DNA of 64,000 bases from Flavobacteriales bacterium (GCA_017303755.1 JAFLBS010000004.1:310001-374000); one strand, 5' to 3'; shown: positions 34,009 to 44,310, counted from the stretch's first letter. Translations and numbers: made by a program. Notes: generated by a model from the sequence alone, not told the origin.

Positions 34009-36533
34009 TGTTGAAACAATTTTTTTTATGTTTGTTAAGCTGTTTTGTCTTTGTTCTGAGCTCCTACTCTCAGAGTGAAGACAAAGCTATTTTATTGAAG
34101 TTAGTACTCGAAAATATTGAAAAAAAACACAATGTGAGCATCAATTACATTGAAGAAGAAATTGCCATTTTCAAAATTGTTCCACCCGAAGAAAAACTCT
34201 CTCTCGATCAAAAACTGAACTATATTTCGAAAAAAACAAAACTCGAATTCAAGTTTGTAAGCGATACTTATATTTCGGTCATCAATGACAAAAATTTAGA
34301 CAAACCTTTGTGTGGTTACTTACTGGATGCTTCAACACAACTTCCTATTGAAAGCGCAACTGTTTCGATACGAAAACTCAATTACTCCGTTATTTCAAAT
34401 GAAAAAGGCTATTTTGAATTTGACTTGAAAACGGCCAATGATATAGAAATATCTCACTTGAACTATGAGAAAAAAAGTATCGCTTCTATTGATTTGTATA
34501 AAGAAAATTGTCCAACGATTTATTTACAACCCAAAGAATACCAACTCGATGAAGTAGTAACAACGGTTTATTTAGCCAAAGGAATTTCTAAAAAAATAGA
34601 CGGTTCATTTGAAATTAAACCTAAAAAATTCGGATTACTTCCGGGTTTGACTGAACCTGATGTATTTCAAACGATGTTGCAATTACCTGGAGTAATGAGT
34701 GTAGATGAAACCATTTCTAACATCAATGTGCGCGGTGGAACTCACGATCAGAATTTGTTTTTGTGGAATGGGATTCGGTTGTTTCAAACGGGACATTTTT
34801 ACGGATTGATTTCAGTTTTGAATCCGAATTTGGCTCAGAAAGTCAACATCAATAAAAACGGAAGTTCTGCTTTTTTAGGCGAAGGCGTTTCGAGTACAGT
34901 GAACATCACTACCAATTCGGATGTCACTAAAAACTCCTCATCCATTGGTGTGAACATGATTAATGCTGATTTCAATACAGCCATTAAAACTTCTAAAAAA
35001 AGTTCATTGGAATTAAGTGGTCGTCGATCGTTGACAGATCTTTGGACTTCTCCAACTTACAAAAGCTACCTCAACAGAGTGTTTCAAAATACGGTTGTGA
35101 CAAGTCTAACCAATAATGAAGACGTTCAATATGCAACCGATGAAAACTTTTATTTCTATGATGCAACACTGAAATTCCATCAGAAAATTAAAGAAAAAAC
35201 CAATTTGATTTTCAATTTGATTACCATAGCCAATCATTTGGATTTAGATCAAAGCAAATTTGAAAACAACCTAACCATTCGCAGACAAAGCGCTTTGGAT
35301 CAACAAACTTTGGCTGGAAGTATTGATTTTAATACGATCTGGAACGACAGAAACAGTTCTCAAATTATTGCGTATGGCTCATTCTACAAAGTCGATTCCG
35401 AAAACCAAGCCATCGAGGGAAATCAGATTTTCAACCAAGAGAATACCATTTTAGACACTAATATTTCATTGCGAAACAACCATATTCTAAACAAAAAATT
35501 CACCTTTAAAAACGGTTATCAGTTCAATGAAATTGGGATTCGCAATTTTGATAAAGTGAATAGTCCACTATTTTCTAAAAGTATCAAAGACATTTTGCAC
35601 ATTCATGCTTTAATTGCCGAAATGAACTATGTTTCGACCAACACAAAATTGAATGCTACTTTGGGCTTTCGTCAGAATTACATTTCACAATTGCAAGCGT
35701 TTATTTCAGAGCCGAGAGTACAGTTGAATTATGAGTTTTCCAATCACTTTCAGATGGAAATGTTGGGCGAAATAAAAAGTCAGAATAGCTCACAAATTGT
35801 CGATTTACAACAGGATTTCCTCGGAATTGAAAAACGACGTTGGACACTTGCCAACAACAATGATGTTCCGATTATAAAAAGCAATCAAGTGTCAGTTGGA
35901 TTTACTTTTAAGAAAAAAAATTGGCTGATTACTTTGGATAATTTTTATAAGAAAGTAAGCGGAATATCTTCTCGAAGTCAGAGTTTTCAAAATCAATTAG
36001 AAGCTATAAAAATCAATGGCGAATACCGCGTTTTTGGTTCGGAGTTGTTGATACAAAAACAGATTTCCAATTTGATTGCTTGGGTTACTTATTCATATAC
36101 CGATAACGACTATACTTTTGTAGATTTTACGCCATCGACATTTCCGAATAATTTTGAAAACCAACATCAAGTCAACACCGGAATCATTTACGATTATAAG
36201 CATTTAAAAGTAGCTTTAGGTGCACGATGGTTTACAGGAAAACCAACTACTTTACCTCTGAATAATACTATTGTAAATAATCAAATCGTTTATGCAGAGC
36301 CCAATTCATCGCGTTTAGACGATTACTTTCAACTGAATTTCTCCGCAGGATATACCATCGAGTTAGGCAAAAACTCAAAACTTCAAATGGGTGCTTCCGT
36401 TCAGAATCTTTTGGATGCCAAAAACACTATCAATCAGTACTTTAGAATCAATCAAAACACTTCAACGATTGAAAAAGTAAATACCTATGCTTTAGAACGC
36501 ACACCTAATGCGTATTTGCGATTTTATTTTTAA
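34008..36533 (+). CDS. TonB-dependent receptor with STN-like signalling domain
   Basis: An 841-residue outer-membrane receptor. A signal peptide (ending SSYSQ) is followed by an STN-type N-terminal domain (about 25-105, NIEKKHNVSINYIEEEI, LEFKFVSDTYISVI) that talks to FecR. A carboxypeptidase-regulatory-like beta-sandwich follows (CGYLLDASTQLPIESATV), then a plug (LPGVMSVDETISNINVRGG, LWNGIRLFQTGH) and a long beta-barrel ending in phenylalanine (AYLRFYF). There is no SusD-like partner gene nearby, so the substrate may be a metal complex or small molecule rather than a glycan. It is cotranscribed with fecR from site E. Confidence 0.92.
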   Translation: MLKQFFLCLLSCFVFVLSSYSQSEDKAILLKLVLENIEKKHNVSINYIEEEIAIFKIVPPEEKLSLDQKLNYISKKTKLEFKFVSDTYISVINDKNLDKPLCGYLLDASTQLPIESATVSIRKLNYSVISNEKGYFEFDLKTANDIEISHLNYEKKSIASIDLYKENCPTIYLQPKEYQLDEVVTTVYLAKGISKKIDGSFEIKPKKFGLLPGLTEPDVFQTMLQLPGVMSVDETISNINVRGGTHDQNLFLWNGIRLFQTGHFYGLISVLNPNLAQKVNINKNGSSAFLGEGVSSTVNITTNSDVTKNSSSIGVNMINADFNTAIKTSKKSSLELSGRRSLTDLWTSPTYKSYLNRVFQNTVVTSLTNNEDVQYATDENFYFYDATLKFHQKIKEKTNLIFNLITIANHLDLDQSKFENNLTIRRQSALDQQTLAGSIDFNTIWNDRNSSQIIAYGSFYKVDSENQAIEGNQIFNQENTILDTNISLRNNHILNKKFTFKNGYQFNEIGIRNFDKVNSPLFSKSIKDILHIHALIAEMNYVSTNTKLNATLGFRQNYISQLQAFISEPRVQLNYEFSNHFQMEMLGEIKSQNSSQIVDLQQDFLGIEKRRWTLANNNDVPIIKSNQVSVGFTFKKKNWLITLDNFYKKVSGISSRSQSFQNQLEAIKINGEYRVFGSELLIQKQISNLIAWVTYSYTDNDYTFVDFTPSTFPNNFENQHQVNTGIIYDYKHLKVALGARWFTGKPTTLPLNNTIVNNQIVYAEPNSSRLDDYFQLNFSAGYTIELGKNSKLQMGASVQNLLDAKNTINQYFRINQNTSTIEKVNTYALERTPNAYLRFYF

Positions 36534-36564
36534 TTTTATACATTTGATAGAAAATCAATACACT

Positions 36565-36987
36565 ATGAAAAAGTTACTCTTATTATTTGTTATAACAACC
36601 TTGTTTAGTTGTTCTGATTCGGATGAACCTGTTGTTGTACCTCAAGAAATTCTAGGAAAATGGAAATTTGTTGAATTCATCACTGATTACGTGGAATACG
36701 ATCAAGATGGAAACATTATTCGTTATTACATTACTGATGGTTTTGAAGTAGAATTCAAAAGTAATGGCACTTTTACATCTAATGAAGAAAATGGTTTTTC
36801 TGGAGGAAATTTCACTGTAAATAATGATGTTTTCACGATGAATTATCAGAATGGGGTAACTATTTTAACCAAGTACAGACGATTTTATTCCACTTCTGCA
36901 ACAGAACTTTATTTGACTCCAGCAATAGAAATGCCAATCAACGATGAAACTATCTTTTTTGACAATTACATCATGAATAAAATATAA
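36565..36987 (+). CDS. Small lipoprotein, lipocalin-like
   Basis: A 140-residue lipoprotein. The ATG at 36565 gives MKKLLLLFVITTLFSCSDSD with lipobox LFSC; an upstream in-frame ATG would run into the receptor gene and add a non-signal leader. The body opens ILGKWKFVEFIT and has a FKSNGTFTS strand, the pattern of lipocalin-like lipoproteins. It begins 31 bases after the receptor stop, with no terminator between, so it probably belongs to the fecR-receptor transcript. It could be an accessory of the receptor. Confidence 0.75.
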   Translation: MKKLLLLFVITTLFSCSDSDEPVVVPQEILGKWKFVEFITDYVEYDQDGNIIRYYITDGFEVEFKSNGTFTSNEENGFSGGNFTVNNDVFTMNYQNGVTILTKYRRFYSTSATELYLTPAIEMPINDETIFFDNYIMNKI

Positions 36988-36993
36988 AGTACT

Positions 36994-37020
36994 ACTCCGA
37001 TTTGAAATCGGAGTTTTTTT
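36994..37020 (+). terminator. Terminator of the fecR-receptor unit
   Basis: ACTCCGATTT (36994-37003) and AAATCGGAGT (37005-37014) are followed by a T run. Confidence 0.85.
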
Positions 37021-37122
37021 TGCCATTTACTTTCGTCCTTTTAAATTGTCGTTTATCCTTTTACTATTTATCCAAATTATTTTATTGAGTAGGTTTGACT
37101 CGAATCTTAAAACTAAAAAATT

Positions 37123-37644
37123 ATGAGTAAGTATAAGTATGTAACTCCATCTTGGATAGACAGTTTTCAAAGACAGTATGACGTAAATAATGAAGCGTAT
37201 TCCGATTCGTATTCTATAACAGAACTTGACATTTTGAACGACAACGCAAATGAAATCAGAATTAGTATTTATTTTTATGATCAAGGTGGACATGAATTTG
37301 AATACATCCGTATATTTGAATATCTAATTCCAGCGCGCAACAAGCTGTTTTTACGCTTAGGTGATCACATTGAAGGATTGATTTCTAATTATAAGAATCT
37401 GGATAATTATAGAGAAGGTTGGTTAAAAATCATCAGTCCTGAGAAGTTAGCTATAAGCGGTAAAATTACAAGAGGTTCTAAACATTCAAATGGTGGACCT
37501 GATGACATTTGCTGGACCATTCCGTTTTTTGAAACTCCCCTAGAAAGTATTGGAACTGTTTTTGAACCCATAGACACCGGAAACGAACCCATTGATCCTA
37601 AAGGTCCGTTTGGAGGAAAATTTCCAAGACCATTTCCTCGATAG
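37123..37644 (+). CDS. Hypothetical protein with proline-rich tail
   Basis: A 173-residue protein that I do not recognise. It has no signal peptide, membrane helix or catalytic motif. The first 130 residues look like a mixed beta domain (NEIRISIYFYDQGGHEFEYIRIFEYLIPA, then GWLKIISPEKLAISGKITRG). The tail is Pro/Gly-rich (EPIDPKGPFGGKFPRPFPR). It sits between two good terminators, so it is transcribed alone, and its composition is typical of this chromosome. It is probably a real gene because of the length, the ATG spacing and the following terminator. Confidence 0.6.
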   Translation: MSKYKYVTPSWIDSFQRQYDVNNEAYSDSYSITELDILNDNANEIRISIYFYDQGGHEFEYIRIFEYLIPARNKLFLRLGDHIEGLISNYKNLDNYREGWLKIISPEKLAISGKITRGSKHSNGGPDDICWTIPFFETPLESIGTVFEPIDTGNEPIDPKGPFGGKFPRPFPR

Positions 37645-37650
37645 AAAATA

Positions 37651-37678
37651 AAAAACTCCGCCTAGTTGCGGAGTTTTT
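37651..37678. terminator. Bidirectional terminator between hypothetical gene and argS
   Basis: AAAAACTCCGC (37651-37661), loop CTAGTT, and GCGGAGTTTTT (37668-37678). Confidence 0.85.
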
Positions 37679-37711
37679 ATTTTTAGATTTATCGTATTTC
37701 AAATATCATTT

Positions 37712-39496
37712 TTACATTCGTTCTGGAACTTCAATTCCGAGTAAGCCAAAAGCATTTTTTATAGTAGTAGCAACCGAATGGGAAAGTTGCACTCTGAATA
37801 CTTTTTTAGTGTGATTCTCTTCGCCTAAAATCGATACATTTTGATAAAACGAGTTGAATTCTTTAACCAAATCATAGGTATAATTAGCAATTAACGCTGG
37901 ACTGTGATTTTTGGCCGCATCTTGAATTACTTCTGGGAATAATTGAACTTGTTTGATGAGTTCTTTTTCTTTTGGATGAAGTGCATCGACTACGCTAGTT
38001 GCAACATTCTTATAATCAAAATCGGCTTTTCTTAAAATCGACTGAATACGAGCGTAGGTATATTGAATAAATGGTCCGGTGTTTCCGTTAAAATCAACTG
38101 ATTCTTCTGGGTTGAACATCATTTGTTTTTTTGGATCTACCTTTAACATATAATATTTCAACGCACCCAAACCAATCGTTTTAAATAGCTTGGCTTTTTC
38201 TTCGTTGGTGTAGCCTTCTAATTTTCCTAATTCTTCTGAAATAGTTTGTGCAGTGGTTGTCATTTCTTCCATCAAATCATCGGCATCTACAACAGTTCCT
38301 TCACGTGATTTCATTTTTCCGGTAGGCAATTCGACCATTCCATATGATAAATGATACAAACTTTCTGCCCAATCAAATCCGAGTTTCTTCAGAATTAAAA
38401 ACAACACTTTGAAATGGTAATCTTGCTCATTTCCGACTGTATATACCATTCCGCCTACATCTGGAAAATCCTTAACACGTTGAATTGCCGTTCCGATGTC
38501 TTGCGTCATGTATACTGCTGTTCCATCCGAACGCAAAACAATTTTACGATCCAAACCATCTTCAGTTAAATCAATCCAAACCGAACCATCTGGATCTTTT
38601 TCGAAAATGCCTTTTTCTAATCCAAATTGTACTACTTCTTTACCTAATAAATACGTATTGGATTCATAGTAATAACTGTCAAAATCAACTCCGAGGCTTT
38701 TATACGTTTGAGCAAAACCGTCGTACACCCATTGATTCATGGTTTTCCAAAGTTCGATAACTTCTGGTTTACCAGCTTCCCAATCGAGGAGCATTTGTTG
38801 GGCTTCAACAATAATTGGAGCCATTTTTTTTGCTTCGTCTTCGGTTTTTCCTTGAGCGATTAATTCGTTGATTTCTGCTTTGTATTGTTTATCGAATTGA
38901 ACATAAAAATTCCCAACCAACTTATCACCTTTCAAACCCGTTGATTCTGGAGTTTGACCATTCCCAAATTTCTGCCAAGCCAACATCGACTTACAAATGT
39001 GAATACCACGATCGTTGATGATTTGCGTTTTGTATACTTTTTTACCTGAAGCTTTAATGATTTCAGCGACAGAATAACCTAATAAATTATTACGAACGTG
39101 ACCTAAATGCAATGGTTTATTGGTGTTTGGTGAAGAATATTCGACCATTACTGCCTTTTCATTGGCTTGTTGATGTACAAAACCGTAGTGTTCTTCATCC
39201 TTAATTTGGTTGAAGAAATTCACATAATACACATCCGAAATTACAATATTTAAAAACCCAGCAACTACGTTGAACTTTTCAACCTCAGCCACATTTTCAA
39301 CTAAATAAGTACCAATTTTCGTACCTATTTCAACTGGATTGCCTTTGATTACTTTCAAAAGTGGAAAAATTACCATTGTAATGTCACCTTCAAAATCCTT
39401 CCTAGTCGATTGAAATTCTATTTTATCAATTTCAACTTCAAACAACTCGGAGATTGCTTTTTTAATACACGGATTTAGAATTTCTACTAGTGACAT
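37712..39496 (-). CDS. argS: Arginyl-tRNA synthetase
   Basis: ArgRS charges tRNA-Arg with arginine using ATP. The 594-residue class I enzyme is full length. It begins with the ArgRS-specific N-terminal Add-1 domain and has the HIGH-box variant SPNTNKPLHLGHVRN (about residues 120-135). The KMSKS-like loop is KMKSREG. It ends with the anticodon-binding helical domain and the invariant C-terminal methionine (LLGIEVPERM). It lies between surface-protein genes, with its own promoter and a terminator shared with the convergent gene, and has no link to the ECF regulon. Confidence 0.97.
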   Translation of the reverse strand: MSLVEILNPCIKKAISELFEVEIDKIEFQSTRKDFEGDITMVIFPLLKVIKGNPVEIGTKIGTYLVENVAEVEKFNVVAGFLNIVISDVYYVNFFNQIKDEEHYGFVHQQANEKAVMVEYSSPNTNKPLHLGHVRNNLLGYSVAEIIKASGKKVYKTQIINDRGIHICKSMLAWQKFGNGQTPESTGLKGDKLVGNFYVQFDKQYKAEINELIAQGKTEDEAKKMAPIIVEAQQMLLDWEAGKPEVIELWKTMNQWVYDGFAQTYKSLGVDFDSYYYESNTYLLGKEVVQFGLEKGIFEKDPDGSVWIDLTEDGLDRKIVLRSDGTAVYMTQDIGTAIQRVKDFPDVGGMVYTVGNEQDYHFKVLFLILKKLGFDWAESLYHLSYGMVELPTGKMKSREGTVVDADDLMEEMTTTAQTISEELGKLEGYTNEEKAKLFKTIGLGALKYYMLKVDPKKQMMFNPEESVDFNGNTGPFIQYTYARIQSILRKADFDYKNVATSVVDALHPKEKELIKQVQLFPEVIQDAAKNHSPALIANYTYDLVKEFNSFYQNVSILGEENHTKKVFRVQLSHSVATTIKNAFGLLGIEVPERM

Positions 39497-39516
39497 GGTA
39501 CTTTTTTTTAAGGTTG

Positions 39517-39524
39517 CAAAGATA
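39517..39524 (-). promoter_or_regulatory. -7 box TATCTTTG of argS
   Basis: Minus-strand TATCTTTG matches TAnnTTTG and lies 20 bases before the argS ATG. A -33 TTG was not found at the standard distance. Confidence 0.5.
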
Positions 39525-39567
39525 GGATTATTCTAAAAAATAACAGAAAAATTGTCATTCAAAATGA

Positions 39568-39593
39568 GTAGGGTAATTACAATTCTAACTGTT
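39568..39593 (+). promoter_or_regulatory. Candidate ECF-sigma promoter, site F
   Basis: GTAGGGTAA at 39568-39576 and CTGTT at 39589-39593, 136 bases before the ATG of the giant adhesin gene. A second, primary-sigma-like box TACATTTG (39712-39719) lies just before that ATG, so the gene may have two promoters. Confidence 0.6.
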
Positions 39594-39729
39594 TCATTTT
39601 CATTAGACTATTAAATATTACAAATTGTAAGTTTTTTACCCTTAATTAAATTAATTTAACGCATTTCATCGATTTTTTTAGTATTTTAATCGATGTTTAT
39701 ATACATTTGGTCTCAAATCTAATGCTTTT

Positions 39730-42700
39730 ATGAAAAAAATTGTTGCCCTAATTACTCTTTTTTCATCTCTTAACCTTTTTTCACAAGCCATTACAGTGGA
39801 TGTTAACTCGCATACTGTACCTCAACTTGTAAATGATGTTTTGATTAATTCGGCTTGTGTAAATGCTACCAACATCAACTGGAGAACAGGAACTAACTTT
39901 GGTTCTACTAACGGAATAGGTTATTTTCAAAATACCAATCCGAGTTTCCCAATGCAAAGTGGAGTTATTTTAACAACTGGAAATGTGATGAATGCTCATG
40001 GTCCAAATTCGACTATGCTGAACGATGGAACCAATTCGTGGCCTGGAGACGCATCGCTTGAGGCGATTTTAGCAGCTTCGGGAATAACAATGAACTCTGT
40101 AAACGCCACCGTTTTAGAGTTTGACTTTACTCCTATTTCATCACACTTTGATTTTGACTTTTTGTTTGCATCCGAAGAGTACGGAAATTTTCAGTGTCAA
40201 TTTTCTGATGCTTTTGCTTTTTTATTGACCAACTTAAACACTGGTGTTACAACTAATTTGGCGGTTGTTCCAGGAACAACTGATCCAATTTCGGTAGTAA
40301 CCATTCGAAATTTCTTATACAATTCGACCTGTAATTCACAAAACCCTCAATTCTTTGGATCATTCAATGGAGGTTCAAACGCGGCTGCATCAGCAACCAA
40401 TTATAATGGTCAAACTGTACTGATGAATGCATCTGCAGTATTGACTCCGAATGTACCTTACCGAATCAAATTAGTAATTGCTGATAGAGAAGATTTTCAA
40501 TCGGATTCGGCTATCTTCTTATCATCCAACAGTTTCAATATTGGACAAGAAGTTTTAGGACAAGATATTACTATAGCGAATGGTAATGCATTATGTAATT
40601 CTGAATCTCATGTTATAAATTCGGGTCTTGATCCAAATGAGTATACTTTTCAATGGAAAAAAGACGGTGTTTTGTTAGTAGGAGAAACTGGGCCTTCACT
40701 AACTGTTTCTCAGCCAGGAGTATATGAAATTATTTATACAAACAACACTTTATCGTGTGAAAACATAACTGATTCAGTTGTTATTCAGTATCATCCTGAC
40801 TTTGCTACCACTGAACCAAATGATTTATATAAGTGTAATACAAATGCTGTAAATTACACCTATGATTTATCTCAAAATACAGCAGTTGTTACACAAGGAA
40901 TGCCTACAGGAACAACAGTTGCTTATTTTACTTCCCAAGCGGATGCACAAAATAATACTAGTGCAGTTGGAAATACTTATGTTTCTTCGGGAAGTCAAAC
41001 TATTTACATTCGAATAAACAATCCTGATACAGGTTGTTATACTATCAAAACATTTGATTTATTAGTAGTTAACCCACCAGTTGCCAATTCTGTTAATGAT
41101 TTTTATAGATGTGAAAATGTGGTAGGTTCTGCACAACAATATTTCAACCTAAACACTCTGTCTGACAATGTCTTAGGAGCACAATCATCAAGTGTATATA
41201 CAGTAAACTATTACACTACGTTAAGTGATGCGCAAACGGGAGTAAATCAACTAACTTCTTTAAATTATCTAACTTCTACAACGACAATTTATGCTTCAAT
41301 TTCATTGGGAACTGATTCAACTTGTCGAGATGTAACTCCTATTAACTTAATAGTAAATTCAATCCCATTAGCTGATGATTTAGAAGATGTCATTACTTGT
41401 GACAGTTATACACTTCCAGCATTAACTAATGGAAATTATTTTACCGGTCAAAATGGAACAGGAACGGCTCTTTTTGCAGGTGATATAATTACCGTAACAC
41501 AAACAATTTATGTGTACAGTACAACTAATACAACTCCTGCTTGTGATAATGAAACGAGTTTTACTGTTACCATTATTATTCCAGAAGAATTGGATATGAG
41601 TACTCGAGAAGTATGTGACAGCTATGTTTTACCTGGACTAAACTTTGGACAATACTTTACTCAACCTGCTGGTGGCGGTACTGAATTGTTAGCTGGAACC
41701 GTAATCAGTTCGAATCAAACGATTTATTTTTACTATGAATCATTAATTCCTCCTTTTTGTGTAATCGACTTATCTTTTGATGTTGTTATTACAAATTCAC
41801 CTAATGTTTCAAGTTTGCCAAACGCCTACGACTGTGTATCTTATACTTTACCTGCGATTTCTTTTGGAACTTATTATGATGCTCCTGGCGGAACAGGAAA
41901 TCAACTTCAAGCTGGAGATACTATAACTTCTTCTCAAACTATTTATATTTATGCACAAAGCGGTACTTGTACTGCTCAAAGCAATTTTCAAGTGGTGATT
42001 GGTTTGGATTTTCCTACATCCGTTACCGAATGTGCAGGTTATACTTTACCTGATCTAATTGTAGGAAACTATTTTACAGCGCCTGCTGGTGGTGGAACTC
42101 AAATTCCAGCGGGAACGTTAATTACGACAACACAAGACATTTACGTGTATGTCCCAACTTCAAACTCACCGAATTGTACCGATAATTATCATTTCACCGT
42201 AACAGTAACATTACCTGAAATTGTAACTCCATCCAATTTAACAAGTTGTGAAAGCTATGTTTTACCGACCATTCCTATTGGAAATTATTATACAGGAAGC
42301 GGCGGAACAGGAACTGTTTTACAACCTGGTCATATCATTACAAGTTCACAATCAATATTCATTTTTGTGGATAACGGAAACGGATGTCAAAACGAAGCTC
42401 CAATTTCGATTACGGTTCATCCTGCTCCAATCATCGATTCAAGACCAGATCAAACTCCGTGTAATTCGTATGTATTAACCAATTTAACCAATGGAAATTA
42501 TTATACTGGTCCGAATGCAACTGGAACATTATTACAAGGTGGTGACGTAATCACTACTTCTCAAGTAATCTATATTTATGGTGTAAATGCGAATGGATGT
42601 ACTGCTGAAAATAGTTTCTTTATTGATATTTTTACCATTACTGCTGATGTTAGTACTGATATAACCGTATGTGATAGTTATGTACTTCCTGCATTAACAA

Positions 42701-44310
42701 CAGACAATCATTATTATACTGAAAGTAATGGTCCGCACGGAACAGGAAGTGAAATTTTGGCTGGAACTGTTATCACCACAAGTCAAACGATTTTTATTTA
42801 CAAAGAATCAGCTGAACGCATCAACTGTTTTGATGAAAGCAGTTTTGAAGTAACTATTATCCCAACTCCTTTTGTTGGTAATTTTCCTAACGTAAATACT
42901 TGTAATTCGTATACTTTACCTGCTTTAACTGTTGGAAATTATTATTCACAAGCTGGCGGAACTGGAACACAATTGAACGCTGGTGATGTGCTTACAACCA
43001 ACCAAACAATTTATGTTTATGCACAATCAGGTACAAACCCAAATTGTAGTGATGAAAAATCATTCAACGTTACTATTTTCAATGTAGATGAACTAAGCGA
43101 TGTAACGACTTGCGAAAGTTATACTTTACCAACATTAACTATAGGAAATTACTATAATGGTCCAAACGGAACTGGTGGAATGCTAGCACCAGGAAGCATT
43201 GTAAACACAACCAAAACGATTTATGTATATGCACTTTCTGGCTTCAATCCGAATTGTTCGGATGAGACTTCATTTGAAGTAACCATTATTGATACTCCTG
43301 TTGTAAACCCAATTCCAGTATCATTGCGTACATTGTGTGACGAAGATGGTGTAAACGATGGAGTAACTACGGTAGATTTATCAACACTTACAGCCAGCGC
43401 TTTAGGAAGTCAGACTGGTAGCGAATTTGCAGTTGCTTATTACGAAAATCCAACAGATGCAGAAGCTGGAACTAATGCGGTAACTTCTACTAGTTTAACA
43501 ACAATATTTATTAAAGTAACTAATTCATTAGCTCCTAGTTGTTATGATATTCATCCGGTAAATTTCATCATTCACACCTTACCTGAACCAACTCCACAAG
43601 ACGGAATCATTTGTATCACAAGTCAAGGCGAATTATTAAATCCGTTTATTATTTCATCTGGTTTATCAGCTTCAACACATACTTTTGAATGGTTTGATGC
43701 GAATGGTCAAATGGTTGGAACAGGAGCAACATATACTGCTATTTTACCCGGAACGTATAGTGTTTTGGCAACCAACAACTCAACTGGATGTACTTCAGAA
43801 GAAGTAATGGTAACAGTCACTCCATCTGAACCTGCAATTGTGAGCTACACCGTAAGCGAAGAATTCACCGATAATCAAACAGTAACTGTAATTGCAACAG
43901 GAACTGGCGGTGATTACGAATATCAGATGGACAATTTAGTATTTCAGGACAGTCCGATTTTTGAAAACGTAGAATCGGGAATTCACACTATTGTAGTTCG
44001 TGATAAAAATGGCTGTGGAATAACCGTAGTGGAAGCACTTGTGGTAAATTATCCGAAATATTTTACTCCAAATGGAGATGGAATAAACGATACTTGGAAC
44101 ATAGTTGATTTAAATGAGCAAAATGATTCTACTATTTTCATTTATGATCGCTTCGGAAAATTGATTAAACAAATCTATCCATCAGGTCAAGGCTGGGATG
44201 GAATGTACAATGGTCAACTAGCCATTTCAGATGATTATTGGTTTGTCGTTTCGTATACCAAAGAGAATCAACAAAAAGAATTCAGAGCCCATTTTGCGAT
44301 GAAAAGATAA
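39730..44310 (+). CDS. Giant T9SS adhesin, choice-of-anchor L and gliding-type C-terminal domain
   Basis: A 1526-residue secreted protein. After a signal peptide (ending NLFSQ) comes a choice-of-anchor L domain (about 25-265, with GVILTTGNV, FDFDFLFASEEYGNF and APNVPYRIKLVIAD-like strands). An Ig-like stretch follows. Then come nine repeats of about 75 residues, each opening C(D/E/N)SY(V/T)LP and containing GNYYT, G(T/G)G and TIYIYA. The end is the gliding-motility-associated C-terminal domain (type B T9SS signal): YFTPNGDGINDTWNI, IYDRFGKLIKQI, GWDGMYNGQ and YWFVVSYT. Proteins of this build are cell-surface adhesins, often related to SprB-like gliding proteins. It stands alone between promoter F and a terminator. 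Confidence 0.92.
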   Translation: MKKIVALITLFSSLNLFSQAITVDVNSHTVPQLVNDVLINSACVNATNINWRTGTNFGSTNGIGYFQNTNPSFPMQSGVILTTGNVMNAHGPNSTMLNDGTNSWPGDASLEAILAASGITMNSVNATVLEFDFTPISSHFDFDFLFASEEYGNFQCQFSDAFAFLLTNLNTGVTTNLAVVPGTTDPISVVTIRNFLYNSTCNSQNPQFFGSFNGGSNAAASATNYNGQTVLMNASAVLTPNVPYRIKLVIADREDFQSDSAIFLSSNSFNIGQEVLGQDITIANGNALCNSESHVINSGLDPNEYTFQWKKDGVLLVGETGPSLTVSQPGVYEIIYTNNTLSCENITDSVVIQYHPDFATTEPNDLYKCNTNAVNYTYDLSQNTAVVTQGMPTGTTVAYFTSQADAQNNTSAVGNTYVSSGSQTIYIRINNPDTGCYTIKTFDLLVVNPPVANSVNDFYRCENVVGSAQQYFNLNTLSDNVLGAQSSSVYTVNYYTTLSDAQTGVNQLTSLNYLTSTTTIYASISLGTDSTCRDVTPINLIVNSIPLADDLEDVITCDSYTLPALTNGNYFTGQNGTGTALFAGDIITVTQTIYVYSTTNTTPACDNETSFTVTIIIPEELDMSTREVCDSYVLPGLNFGQYFTQPAGGGTELLAGTVISSNQTIYFYYESLIPPFCVIDLSFDVVITNSPNVSSLPNAYDCVSYTLPAISFGTYYDAPGGTGNQLQAGDTITSSQTIYIYAQSGTCTAQSNFQVVIGLDFPTSVTECAGYTLPDLIVGNYFTAPAGGGTQIPAGTLITTTQDIYVYVPTSNSPNCTDNYHFTVTVTLPEIVTPSNLTSCESYVLPTIPIGNYYTGSGGTGTVLQPGHIITSSQSIFIFVDNGNGCQNEAPISITVHPAPIIDSRPDQTPCNSYVLTNLTNGNYYTGPNATGTLLQGGDVITTSQVIYIYGVNANGCTAENSFFIDIFTITADVSTDITVCDSYVLPALTTDNHYYTESNGPHGTGSEILAGTVITTSQTIFIYKESAERINCFDESSFEVTIIPTPFVGNFPNVNTCNSYTLPALTVGNYYSQAGGTGTQLNAGDVLTTNQTIYVYAQSGTNPNCSDEKSFNVTIFNVDELSDVTTCESYTLPTLTIGNYYNGPNGTGGMLAPGSIVNTTKTIYVYALSGFNPNCSDETSFEVTIIDTPVVNPIPVSLRTLCDEDGVNDGVTTVDLSTLTASALGSQTGSEFAVAYYENPTDAEAGTNAVTSTSLTTIFIKVTNSLAPSCYDIHPVNFIIHTLPEPTPQDGIICITSQGELLNPFIISSGLSASTHTFEWFDANGQMVGTGATYTAILPGTYSVLATNNSTGCTSEEVMVTVTPSEPAIVSYTVSEEFTDNQTVTVIATGTGGDYEYQMDNLVFQDSPIFENVESGIHTIVVRDKNGCGITVVEALVVNYPKYFTPNGDGINDTWNIVDLNEQNDSTIFIYDRFGKLIKQIYPSGQGWDGMYNGQLAISDDYWFVVSYTKENQQKEFRAHFAMKR

